Source: Candidatus Poribacteria bacterium
GTDB taxonomy: Bacteria > Poribacteria > WGA-4E > WGA-3G
Assembly (NCBI GenBank): GCA_026706025.1
Contig: JAPOZO010000084.1
Coordinates: 1 to 64,000 of the forward strand
DNA: 64,000 nucleotides
Direction of reading: 5' to 3'
In this document: positions 35,116 to 43,183 of the stretch, one piece after another
How the letters are laid out: every line of letters starts with the position of its first letter
Numbering within the stretch: position 1 is the stretch's first letter
The notes under the pieces: model-generated
The model's input: only the letters and a program-made list of their open reading frames with translations
Told to the model about the DNA's origin: nothing
Database searches by the model: none
Made by a program: the position numbers and the translations under genes

Positions 35116-35151
35116 CTCTGATTTTTTAGCTGAGAGGTTTAAGTATAATTG

Positions 35152-35201
35152 AACATTCCCTTTGTAGAAGTGTTTTGAAGGACACCTACAAAGGGAATGT
35201 T
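35152..35201. terminator. Strong 16-bp hairpin downstream of the paralogous secreted-protein pair
   Basis: AACATTCCCTTTGTAG at 35152-35167 pairs perfectly with CTACAAAGGGAATGTT at 35186-35201. The loop can pair further (GTGT with ACAC). It lies just past the stop of the leftward operon ending at 35219. No long T-run follows, but the stem strength suits a terminator or RNA-stabilising element. Confidence 0.6.
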
Positions 35202-35218
35202 GAGACTATAGATTAGAT

Positions 35219-36022
35219 CTACCGGTCAGCTTTCAAGGCACCCCATGTAGTGGAGATCTTGCCAGCGGGTTCAACCGGTGTTGTCGACATGAGCCAGATG
35301 ATAATTTCAGCAGCGACAGCACCCTTTGGCTCGGTGCCACCTGCGGTCTGTATCACAGGAATGAGTCTACCGAGGTTTCCATCGCGGACGATAATCGGAT
35401 CGGCACGGGTGCCGGAATCGTTTTGTGCGAGGGAGACTTCGACTTCCCAATCGCCATCGAGTTCATCAACGTGGAACGGACGATCGGACTGGATATCGGG
35501 CAAACTCGGTGAGATGGATTTACCTTCATCGGTAACGTTACATGGGGTATTATCGTCCCACATAGTGATACCCTCAATATCCATCATATTCTGTAAACCG
35601 CCGACCTCGTTTCTGCCGCCTAAGCCCCAGAACATGTAATCGGCGTGGTTAATAAATGCATCGCCATCGGTGGTTTCAATGAAAGTCTCACCAATAGAAC
35701 CTTCCGGTTGCGCGTTACCATCCGGATAGAGGGTTGGTGGAAGATCACCGTAAAGGACACAGACATCCAAGCCTTGGTCGCCGGTGACATCTTTCATCCA
35801 ATCGGCTAAGGCATCCATATCGCCATCACTGTCGAGCCAGAAGTTAGAGATCCCGGCATCATTGAGCATATCGACACAGATCTGTGCCTGTTCATCGGCA
35901 GCCCCTTTGTCGATCCATTGTGTGGTTCCGGTGTAGATAGCGACTTCACCGGCGGCAAGGACGGGTGCTAAAGGGAGTGCCATTAACGCAATGAGCGTTA
36001 GTGAGAGAAAAATTGTACGCAT
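35219..36022 (-). CDS. Secreted hypothetical protein with C-terminal WGxLK tail
   Basis: A perfect AGGAGG precedes the ATG. The 267-residue protein has a signal peptide ending near PVLAAG. The body (VAIYTGTTQWIDKG, DVCVLYGDLPPTLYP, YMFWGLGGRNEVGGLQNMMD, SDRPFHVDELDGDWEVEV) is clearly paralogous to the protein encoded six bases upstream. The fold resembles a flavodoxin-like or ThuA-like domain only loosely. It ends KISTTWGALKADR, a tail shared with three other exported proteins of this window. Function is unknown. Confidence 0.75.
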   Translation of the reverse strand: MRTIFLSLTLIALMALPLAPVLAAGEVAIYTGTTQWIDKGAADEQAQICVDMLNDAGISNFWLDSDGDMDALADWMKDVTGDQGLDVCVLYGDLPPTLYPDGNAQPEGSIGETFIETTDGDAFINHADYMFWGLGGRNEVGGLQNMMDIEGITMWDDNTPCNVTDEGKSISPSLPDIQSDRPFHVDELDGDWEVEVSLAQNDSGTRADPIIVRDGNLGRLIPVIQTAGGTEPKGAVAAEIIIWLMSTTPVEPAGKISTTWGALKADR

Positions 36023-36028
36023 TAAGCG

Positions 36029-36862
36029 TTACCTCCTGGTTTTAATATCCCCCCATACGGTAGGGAGTTTATCTTGCGGGTCGACGTCAAGTGCGCCCAC
36101 AGCTTCAACATAGTAATTGAGGATAATTTCGGAAATGACTAAACCTTTCGGGTCTGCTTGACCAGCAGTTTGGTAAACTTGGATGAGTCGTCCATTCGTC
36201 TTTGTATTATGGACGATACACGGATCGCAACGGTTCGCACCTTTGCCTTTTCCGGTTTCTGTCGCGAATGCAACTTCCAAGACCCAATCGCCATCAAGTT
36301 GGTCAAGGTGGAAAGGACGATCAGTAGCGTAGTCTTTCAAAGTCGGCGTGAGGTCTTTCCCTTCCGCCGTCACTTTCATCGCGGTATTGTCATCCCATTG
36401 AACGATGTCTGGGATGTCCATCATGTTTTGGAGCCCATTGGCTTCATTCCTGCCTCCTACGCCCCAGAAAAAATAGTCGGCACTGTTTGAGAAGGTATTG
36501 CCAGCATCAAGGAATTCCTCAGCAAGCGTCTCTTTCTTCTTATCTTTACCAACATCATAAATTTCAACGGGAACATCACCGAACATCACAATGATGTGAT
36601 GACCGTTATCAACGGCGTGATCTTTCGTCCAGGCTTCGACCTCTTTCGCGGGACCGTGAAGGAGGACTTCACCGATGCCGTTCTTTCCTTTGATCTCTTC
36701 TGCGAGAATTTCGGCTTCTTTCTTTGCGGACCCTTGGTCAATCCACTGCGTTGTGTCTGTGTAGATGAAAACATCTACTTTATTCGCGGCATCGACTGTA
36801 GGTACCGAGAATACGAGAACTGCGGCGCATAAAACGCCTGTGACAATCATAGATAGTCTCAT
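36029..36862 (-). CDS. Secreted hypothetical protein, paralog with C-terminal WGxIK tail
   Basis: The start ATG follows AGGAGA. The 277-residue protein has a signal peptide (MRLSMIVTGVLCAAVLVFSV...DAAN). It shares the ordered blocks IYTDTTQWIDQGSA, IVMFGDVPVEIYD, YFFWGVGGRNEANGLQNMMD and DRPFHLDQLDGDW with the downstream gene, so they arose by tandem duplication. An added stretch NRCDPCIVHN gives two extra cysteines. The C-terminus is KLPTVWGDIKTRR. The pair forms an operon with a six-base gap. Confidence 0.75.
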   Translation of the reverse strand: MRLSMIVTGVLCAAVLVFSVPTVDAANKVDVFIYTDTTQWIDQGSAKKEAEILAEEIKGKNGIGEVLLHGPAKEVEAWTKDHAVDNGHHIIVMFGDVPVEIYDVGKDKKKETLAEEFLDAGNTFSNSADYFFWGVGGRNEANGLQNMMDIPDIVQWDDNTAMKVTAEGKDLTPTLKDYATDRPFHLDQLDGDWVLEVAFATETGKGKGANRCDPCIVHNTKTNGRLIQVYQTAGQADPKGLVISEIILNYYVEAVGALDVDPQDKLPTVWGDIKTRR

Positions 36863-37083
36863 AAGAATAGTCTCCTATATCTTTTCGTGTGAAACACGGA
36901 CATTGCATAGAATATCCTGTAGTTTGATACACCTATAATGCTAAACGATGTCAACGCATTTTTGTTGCAAAGTTCATACGTTTTGCATGTTTTCATCGAT
37001 TACTATTGTTTATAATACTTTTTTCTTAAAAATTTGTCAAGTAAATAATTTGTTTTTTTAGAAAATTTCGGTTTTCTTTTACA

Positions 37084-37217
37084 GAATTTACGCAATGGAC
37101 GTTCATCCGTACTATGTTCCACAGGGTCTCTGGGTTCCCTGCGTGCGTTCAGGTTCGGACGGACACAAAGGTTTCCGAAGTTCATCCATCCGAACAGCAT
37201 CCTGATACGTAAGTCCT
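37084..37217. repeat. Degenerate element with TTACGCA-type inverted ends
   Basis: GAATTTACGCA at 37084-37094 and TACGTAAGTCC at 37207-37217 pair at eight of eleven positions. The ends match the consensus of the 31413 and 59668 elements, and the interior is unrelated and non-coding. Confidence 0.35.
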
Positions 37218-37268
37218 ATTTCAGTTATCAGTTGTCAACAATTAGCAAGTGTGTTTAGCAAAATTGAC

Positions 37269-37298
37269 TGTAGCCTCAATATGGAGATCGAGGCTACA
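37269..37298. terminator. Hairpin downstream of the third WG-tail gene
   Basis: TGTAGCCTC at 37269-37277 pairs perfectly with GAGGCTACA at 37290-37298. It lies 30 bases past the stop of the leftward gene ending at 37328. Confidence 0.5.
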
Positions 37299-37327
37299 AA
37301 TTAACGGAAAGTTCCAATGTTGAAGGA

Positions 37328-38122
37328 CTACTGAAGTGATTTTAATCGACCCCATACAACGCTCACCTTACCGGTTGGATCCACCGCTTTTGCGGTCGCA
37401 AAACGATTTGAAATGAGTTCTGCGTATTCCGTAGCGATCTGATCATTTGGTGGTATGGCTGTTCCACAACACGAGGTATGGAAGTTGATAAACCACCCCT
37501 TCATGTCTTTTGTTTGGTAAGCGATTGGATCTGCATTTACGCCGTCGTCGGCATAACTCTCATACTTAAAATCGTTCGCCTTCAACACAGCGAGACCTGA
37601 TGCACGATTTGAACTCCACTTTTTGAGAGAAGGTATGTACTCCTTCCCAAGATCCGTCGGGCTGACTTGCGAAACCGTGCCATTTGTGACTGTAGCACCA
37701 AACACACTCTGCTGCCCGGCACCGGCAGCCGTAACACGTGCCCCTTTATCCCAATAATAGTAGAAGGCGTAATCGCCGATGAATCCACCGATGCCGCCTC
37801 CCCTTAACCATGTATAAACTAAGTCTTTCTTGCCTTCCTTCTTAAATATTGTCCCTGGGGTATTCCCTTGCGTGATGATATAGATACCCTGTGGGTTCGC
37901 CTCCATATATGCCGCTAACTCGTCGCTATCCACTATTTCAGCAGTTAACTTTCTATCCTCAAGTTCTTCTACGATCATTTCTGCTAACTGACTCGGGTTC
38001 GGGACAGCTAAGCCGCCACCGTTTTCAACAGCTGCGTCATAAAACACAGCGACATCCTGTCCAAATGTGTAGCTCGTGCAAATTAGCACGAGAACTGATG
38101 CGAAACAAAATACCCTTTTCAT
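37328..38122 (-). CDS. Secreted hypothetical protein with C-terminal WGxLK tail (divergent family)
   Basis: AGGGGGA precedes the ATG. The 264-residue protein has a signal peptide (MKRVFCFASVLVLICTSYTFG). The body (VAVFYDAAVENGGGL, EMIVEELEDRKLTAEIVDSDE, YIITQGNTPGTIF, NFHTSCCGTAIPPNDQ) suggests an alpha/beta Rossmann-like domain similar to a ThuA-like/glutamine-amidotransferase-like fold, but this is a guess. It is not clearly homologous to the pair at 35219-36862 in its middle. Yet it ends KVSVVWGRLKSLQ, the same tail. Its own promoter lies at 38185-38213. Confidence 0.7.
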   Translation of the reverse strand: MKRVFCFASVLVLICTSYTFGQDVAVFYDAAVENGGGLAVPNPSQLAEMIVEELEDRKLTAEIVDSDELAAYMEANPQGIYIITQGNTPGTIFKKEGKKDLVYTWLRGGGIGGFIGDYAFYYYWDKGARVTAAGAGQQSVFGATVTNGTVSQVSPTDLGKEYIPSLKKWSSNRASGLAVLKANDFKYESYADDGVNADPIAYQTKDMKGWFINFHTSCCGTAIPPNDQIATEYAELISNRFATAKAVDPTGKVSVVWGRLKSLQ

Positions 38123-38437
38123 TTCCGTGTCCCCCTAATTTGCTGTTTCAAGCTGATTCGTTATCCAATCTTATCATCGAGTTCAGTATAACACGGTTAA
38201 ACAGAAATGTCAAGAAAAATGGAAATCTTTGCGTATTGACTGCTGACCGCTGACGGAAACCGATTCGTCTGAACTGGGATTTATCGGATTGAAGGATTTT
38301 CAGGAATTGGAGGTGTTTTTTGAATGGAAATTGTGCTTGCAAAAAATTAACTTTTCTTCTCAGAGATATGATAAAATTGCTCTATTCGAGAACAGTTAAC
38401 CTCTATATCAACCTTCACTTAAGAGTGTCACGAGAAA
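38123..38437. other. Divergent intergenic region with a promoter
   Basis: This 315-base gap separates divergent genes. It holds the leftward promoter at 38185-38213 and a GGGATTTATCGGATTGAAGG string near 38277 that resembles dispersed spacer repeats of other genomes. No coding frame was seen. Confidence 0.5.
38185..38213 (-). promoter_or_regulatory. Consensus sigma70 promoter of the secreted WG-tail gene
   Basis: On the minus strand TTGACA (38213-38208), exactly 17 bases, then TATACT (38190-38185). The gene starts at 38122, giving a leader of about 55 bases. Confidence 0.75.
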
Positions 38438-39391
38438 ATGTCTACTAATATTCTACAAAAACATATCCAAAAGATGAAACGCTTACGAGTAGATAGGGCA
38501 CACGGAGCAGCACCTAATAAGCCCATTCTCTTGTTAGCCATCGTTGAACTGATTGAGCAAGGACAGATTCGTGAAAATAAAGTCTCACCATCTCCAGATT
38601 TGTTTGAGATTTTCATGAAATATTGGTCAATAGTGACTGACCGAAAACCCAACCTCGCCCTACCATTTTTTCATTTAAAAAGTGAAGGGTTCTGGCACCT
38701 CCAAGCAAATGCTGGATACGAAACAGCATTAAAAGTTGCCACCCAAATTAAAACGGTCTCTCGCCTTCGTGAGATTGTTTCATCCGCAAGTTTTGATGAT
38801 GAGCTTTTCCTCTTACTTACGAATACCCATGACCGAGAAGTAATCCGTCAAACCCTTATAGATACCTATTTCACAGATTTTAAGGCAGATATCGAAAGTC
38901 TTATAACTGAAGGACAACATATTGATGCGTACAGACAGGCACTACTGCGGCAAGTCAAACAAACATTTTCATCTTTACAACCGTTGGCACCAACAGAAAC
39001 AGATAATCCGATTCGCACCGCAGGTTTCCGTCAAGCGATCATGCGAATTTACGATTACACTTGTGCAGTTTGTCAATTGTATGTTCTAACACTGGATGGG
39101 GAGAGCGTAACTGAAGCTGCCCACATCATCCCGTTCAAGGTTTCAGGAAACAATGATGTCCGGAATGGAATTTCTCTTTGCAGGCTGCATCACTGGGCGT
39201 TTGACAATGGCTTGATTTCTTTCGACAAGAACTATGAAGTGATTGTCTCAGAACTTATGATTGAACGTGGACCAACAGAGTGGCTGCTAACGACCTTGCG
39301 TGGTAAGTCTATATGGTTGCCTGCAGACGAAGAATACCATCCTGCTCAAGATGCCTTGGCATGGCATCGTGAGAAAATTTTCAGACGATAA
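38438..39391 (+). CDS. HNH endonuclease with N-terminal sulfur-binding-like domain (type IV restriction candidate)
   Basis: The 317-residue protein has two parts. Residues 10-110 carry RAHGAAPNKPILLLAIVELI, LALPFFHLKSEGFWHLQ and nearby residues, the pattern of the sulfur-binding domain that recognises phosphorothioated DNA in SprMcrA/ScoMcrA-type restriction enzymes. Residues 200-270 form an HNH nuclease: CAVCQ, EAAHIIPF and NGISLCRLHHWAFDNGLIS supply the metal and catalytic histidines. No dnd modification genes are nearby, consistent with a stand-alone enzyme that cuts foreign modified DNA. The domain call is from remembered motif resemblance. Confidence 0.8.
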   Translation: MSTNILQKHIQKMKRLRVDRAHGAAPNKPILLLAIVELIEQGQIRENKVSPSPDLFEIFMKYWSIVTDRKPNLALPFFHLKSEGFWHLQANAGYETALKVATQIKTVSRLREIVSSASFDDELFLLLTNTHDREVIRQTLIDTYFTDFKADIESLITEGQHIDAYRQALLRQVKQTFSSLQPLAPTETDNPIRTAGFRQAIMRIYDYTCAVCQLYVLTLDGESVTEAAHIIPFKVSGNNDVRNGISLCRLHHWAFDNGLISFDKNYEVIVSELMIERGPTEWLLTTLRGKSIWLPADEEYHPAQDALAWHREKIFRR

Positions 39392-39507
39392 CCTAATCCG
39401 TTGCGCGTGCGATGGACGTGATTTTTCGCTTGCATTGCAAGTTCGTTTCGTCTAAACTCATACAGAGGCATTCAGTTTTCAGCAGTCAGCAAAGATCAGA
39501 AAGAATC

Positions 39508-39522
39508 GGGGTTAGAAACCCC
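39508..39522. repeat. GGGGTT/AACCCC hairpin in a spacer
   Basis: GGGGTT at 39508-39513 pairs with AACCCC at 39517-39522 around AGA, followed by TCCCACAGG. It is a short REP-like unit in the spacer ahead of the three dehydrogenase copies; the terminator at 43084 and the GACGAG...CTCGTC hairpin near 40692 are similar in style. Confidence 0.4.
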
Positions 39523-39596
39523 TCCCACAGGTGTTACGCGGCGCGATTACAAAGCGCGTCTACCCAATAAGGATCTATAGATTAGGAGGTAAGCGT

Positions 39597-40685
39597 ATGA
39601 CGATACGAGTCGGTATTGTGGGTGCGGGTGGTATCTCACGTGCACACCAGCGGACTTATACGGCAGTAGGCGGTTTCGAGATTGTTGCGGTCTGCGACAT
39701 CATCAAGAGTAAGGCAAACGAAGCTGCCGATAAGTGGGGTGTCCCAAGGAAACACGTCTTCACCAGCTACAACAAGATGCTTGAGATGGACGAAATTGAT
39801 ACGGTCAGCGTTTGCACTTACAACCAAGGCCATCGCCGTCCAACGGTCGCAGCGTTGAATGCTGGTAAGCATGTCTTTTGTGAGAAACCGATGGCAGCGA
39901 CGCTCCCTGATGCGACCGCAATGGTGCGCGCCGCGAAAGCGTCGGGCAAAATCTTGCAAATCGGTATCCACAGCACCTTTAATCCGAGACTCCAATTCGC
40001 TAAGAAGTTGATCGATTCAGGACTGCTCGGCGACATCTATTATTCTGAATCTACAGGAGGTAGTCGACGCAGGAATCCGGGACGTACATTCATCTACAAA
40101 AAGACCGCAGGTGCCGGCGCAATCGTAGATGTCGGTGTCTACAATATGCACGATTCGTTGTATGCGATGGGGTATCCAAAACCAGTGCGGGTCTCCGCGA
40201 TTACCGAGGATTGCATCTCCCAGCAAGATCCGCAATTTAAGGGTATCATGGACGTTGAAGAGTTCGGTGTCGCATGGGTCCGGTTTGACAATGGCGGTGT
40301 GATGGTATTCAAAATCTCTTGGGTAGTGCATCAGGATTCGCTCGGTCCGAGTTTTTGTCTCGGTAAAGAAGCAGGTATTTCTCTGAACGAACCCGTTGTC
40401 TATGCCGATGCTTATACAAATGACCTGAAGAAACTTGTCAAATCCGAAGGACTCACCGCAGAAGCGAACCCACCGGAAGGGATGACGACGATCCAGTTCT
40501 CTGGATTCCCAGAGGTCGATGTCTGGCAAGCACAGATAACGGCGTTCCGTGAAGCCGTCAAAGTGGACGCACCATCGCCGATACTCCCAGAGGGTGTCCT
40601 ACTCACGAATGTAATTATGGATGGTATTTTCCGTTCACATGCAGCGGGGAAAGAGGTTGCAGTGAGAGTGCCGGAGGTTGAATAG
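39597..40685 (+). CDS. Gfo/Idh/MocA-family oxidoreductase, tandem copy 1
   Basis: The start is the ATG at 39597, seven bases after AGGAGG; longer in-frame starts lack a site. The 362-residue protein has the Rossmann motif VGIVGAGGISRAH (residues 5-17), the EKPMA motif at 96-100 and a C-terminal domain with GAGAIVDVGVYNMHDSLYAMGYP. Members oxidise or reduce sugars, inositols and related polyols with NAD(P). Copies 1 and 2 differ at only two of the first 123 residues, so they are recent duplicates or undergo gene conversion. Confidence 0.9.
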   Translation: MTIRVGIVGAGGISRAHQRTYTAVGGFEIVAVCDIIKSKANEAADKWGVPRKHVFTSYNKMLEMDEIDTVSVCTYNQGHRRPTVAALNAGKHVFCEKPMAATLPDATAMVRAAKASGKILQIGIHSTFNPRLQFAKKLIDSGLLGDIYYSESTGGSRRRNPGRTFIYKKTAGAGAIVDVGVYNMHDSLYAMGYPKPVRVSAITEDCISQQDPQFKGIMDVEEFGVAWVRFDNGGVMVFKISWVVHQDSLGPSFCLGKEAGISLNEPVVYADAYTNDLKKLVKSEGLTAEANPPEGMTTIQFSGFPEVDVWQAQITAFREAVKVDAPSPILPEGVLLTNVIMDGIFRSHAAGKEVAVRVPEVE

Positions 40686-40756
40686 CCGTCAGTAGACGAG
40701 ATTGGAAACCTCGTCAGCAAAAGAGTGGACGTAAATTCTGATGAGGAGATAAGCGT

Positions 40757-41842
40757 ATGACAATTCGAGTCGGTATTGTGGGTACAGGTGGTATTTCACG
40801 GGCACACCATAGGACTTATACGGCAGTAGGCGGTTTCGAGATCGTTGCGGTCTGCGACATCATCAAAAGCAAGGCAAACGAGGCTGCCGATAAGTGGGGT
40901 GTCCCGAGGAAACACGTCTTCACCAGCTACAACAAGATGCTTGAGATGGACGAAATTGATACGGTCAGTGTTTGCACTTACAACCAAGGCCATCGCCGTC
41001 CGACAGTGGCAGCCTTGAACGCCGGTAAACACGTCTTTTGTGAGAAACCGATGGCAGCGACGCTCCCTGATGCGACCGCAATGGTACGCGCCGCGAAAGC
41101 GTCGGGCAAAATCTTGCAGATCGGTCTCAAAAGTGCCTTTGATCCGAGACTCCAATTCGCTAAAAAAGTGATTGACAAAGGACTGCTCGGCGACATCTAT
41201 TATTCTGAATCTACAGGCTGCAGGCGACGCGGGAATCCTGGACGAACGTTCATCTACAAAAGGACCGCGGGGGCGGGTGCAATCGTAGACATCGGTGTCT
41301 ATAATATGCACAACTCGTTGTATGCGATGGGGTATCCGAAACCGGTACGCGTCTCTGCCATCACAGAGGATTACATCTCGCAGCAGGATCCAAGGTTTAA
41401 GGGTATCATGGACGTTGAAGAGTTCGGTGTCGCATGGGTCCGGTTTGACAATGGCGGTGTGATGGTGTTCAAAATCTCTTGGGCGATCCATCAAGATTCG
41501 CTCGGTCCGAGTTTCTGCCTCGGTAAAGAAATGGGTATCTCTCTGAATGGACCGGTTGTCTATGCCGATGCCTATACCGATGAACTTAAGAAACTCGTCA
41601 AATCCGAAGGACTCACCGCAGAAGCGAACCCACCCGAGGGTATGACGACGGTCCGGTTATCAGGGTTTCCTGAGGTCAATGTCTGGGAAGCACAGATGAC
41701 AGCGTTCCGTGAAGCCGTCAAAGCGGATGAACCGTCGCTGCTACCACCAGAAGGCGTTCTGCTGACGAACGTGATTATGGACGGTATCTTCCGTTCACAT
41801 GCAGCAGGAAAAGAGGTTGCAGTGAGAGTGCCGGAGATTTAG
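40757..41842 (+). CDS. Gfo/Idh/MocA-family oxidoreductase, tandem copy 2
   Basis: Its ATG follows AGGAGA. The 361-residue protein matches copy 1 almost exactly through residue 123 (differences at 10 and 18 only), then diverges in patches: IGLKSAFDPRLQFAKKVIDKG against IGIHSTFNPRLQFAKKLIDSG. The cofactor motif and EKPM are intact. The substrate-facing half changes most, which suggests duplication followed by specialisation. The 71-base gap to copy 1 has a GACGAG...CTCGTC hairpin. Confidence 0.9.
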   Translation: MTIRVGIVGTGGISRAHHRTYTAVGGFEIVAVCDIIKSKANEAADKWGVPRKHVFTSYNKMLEMDEIDTVSVCTYNQGHRRPTVAALNAGKHVFCEKPMAATLPDATAMVRAAKASGKILQIGLKSAFDPRLQFAKKVIDKGLLGDIYYSESTGCRRRGNPGRTFIYKRTAGAGAIVDIGVYNMHNSLYAMGYPKPVRVSAITEDYISQQDPRFKGIMDVEEFGVAWVRFDNGGVMVFKISWAIHQDSLGPSFCLGKEMGISLNGPVVYADAYTDELKKLVKSEGLTAEANPPEGMTTVRLSGFPEVNVWEAQMTAFREAVKADEPSLLPPEGVLLTNVIMDGIFRSHAAGKEVAVRVPEI

Positions 41843-41947
41843 GTATAGCAGTCAGTCATCAGCAGTTAGTTGTCAGTGGAGACGGTATATTTTAGTGTCT
41901 ACATAATTTTATTTTTGACCATAAATTCATTATGAGGAGATAAGGGT

Positions 41948-43033
41948 ATGACTGTCAAGGTTGGTATTATTGGTACAGGTGGCATTTCACGTGCGCACCG
42001 GAGCACATACGAGAAAGTCGGTGGTTTCGAGATCATCGCGGTCTGCGACATCATTAAAAGCAAGGCGAACCAAGCCGCTGATGAGTGGGGTGTTCCGAGA
42101 AAGAACGCTTTTTCAAGTTACAACAAAATGCTTGAAATGGATGAACTCGATGGGGTGAGTGTCTGCACTTACAATCAGGGACATCGGCGACCAACGGTCG
42201 CAGCGTTGAACGCCGGTAAACATGTTCTCTGTGAAAAACCGATGGCGGCGACACTCTCAGATGCGACCGCGATGGTGCGGGCAGCGAAGGCATCAGGCAA
42301 AATCTTACAAATCGGTCTCAATCCTACGTTTGATCCGAGGATCCAATTCATCAGAAAAGCGTTCGACGCGGGATTGTTCGGCGATATCTACTATTCTGAG
42401 TCTGCAGGCTGCAGGCGACGCGGGAATCCTGGACATACATTCATCTATAAAAAGACAGCGGGGGCGGGGGCAACCGTGGATATCGGTGTCTACAATATGC
42501 ACGCTTCGCTGTATGCGATGGGGTATCCGAAACCGGTGCGTGTCTCCGCGATTACCGAGGATTATATCTCGCAGCAGGATCCGAGATTTAAAGGGATCAT
42601 GGATGTCGAAGAATTCGGTGCAGCGTGGGTGCGGTTTGACAATGGTGGTGTGATGGTGTTCAAAATCTCTTGGGCGGTGCATCAGGACTCACTCGGCGGC
42701 AACTTCCATCTTGGGACGAAAGCGGGTTTCTCGTTGGGTGGACCGGTTATTTATGCCGATGCGTATGCCGGTGAACTCAAGAAGTTTGTCGAATCGGAGG
42801 GATTAACAGCGGAACCGAACCCACCAGAAGGTATGACGACGATCCAGTTCTCAGGGTTCCCGCAGTCCGATAACTGGGCGGCACAGATGATCGCGTTCCG
42901 TGAAGCTGTCAAAGCGGACGCGCCGTCACCGATACCGCCAGAGGGTGTTCTGCTCACGAATGTGATTATGGACGGTATTTTCCGTTCACATGCAGCGGGG
43001 AAAGAGGTTGCGGTGAGGGTGCCGAAGATTTAG
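41948..43033 (+). CDS. Gfo/Idh/MocA-family oxidoreductase, tandem copy 3
   Basis: AGGAGA precedes the ATG. The 361-residue protein has VGIIGTGGISRAH and EKPMAATLSDATAMVRAAKASG. It is more diverged from copies 1 and 2 than they are from each other, especially in the region SLGGNFHLGTKAGFSLGG. All active-site regions appear intact. It is the last gene of the tandem array, followed by a strong intrinsic terminator at 43084-43109. Confidence 0.9.
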   Translation: MTVKVGIIGTGGISRAHRSTYEKVGGFEIIAVCDIIKSKANQAADEWGVPRKNAFSSYNKMLEMDELDGVSVCTYNQGHRRPTVAALNAGKHVLCEKPMAATLSDATAMVRAAKASGKILQIGLNPTFDPRIQFIRKAFDAGLFGDIYYSESAGCRRRGNPGHTFIYKKTAGAGATVDIGVYNMHASLYAMGYPKPVRVSAITEDYISQQDPRFKGIMDVEEFGAAWVRFDNGGVMVFKISWAVHQDSLGGNFHLGTKAGFSLGGPVIYADAYAGELKKFVESEGLTAEPNPPEGMTTIQFSGFPQSDNWAAQMIAFREAVKADAPSPIPPEGVLLTNVIMDGIFRSHAAGKEVAVRVPKI

Positions 43034-43083
43034 GTATTCTTCGGTGTGGTTCGGAACCCGCACAAATGATAATATATTTTGCT

Positions 43084-43109
43084 GGCGGGGTTTGCAACCC
43101 CGCCTTTTT
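43084..43109 (+). terminator. Rho-independent terminator after the tandem dehydrogenases
   Basis: GGCGGGGTT at 43084-43092, loop TGC, AACCCCGCC at 43096-43104, then five T (43105-43109). It is a textbook intrinsic terminator for the rightward array. Confidence 0.88.
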
Positions 43110-43183
43110 CATACGTGACTCAGACAAACTTAGGAATCGCAACCGGGAGGTCGCTCCTAATAGGCGTTCCTCAATATACTTCT

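Larger units (their letters stand above)
36863..37327. other. Spacer with an inverted-repeat element and a hairpin; no gene
   Basis: No gene was recognised in 465 bases. TTGACA on the minus strand near 36941-36946 could be a promoter -35 for the leftward pair, but its -10 is poor. The spacer also holds the element at 37084-37217, a CAGTTATCAGTTGTC string at 37222 and the hairpin at 37269-37298. Confidence 0.5.

Noticed and set aside
40796-41494. A 232-codon minus-strand frame
   Set aside because: Antisense to the second Gfo/Idh/MocA copy; similar shadows appear opposite copies 1 and 3 because the three genes are near-identical.
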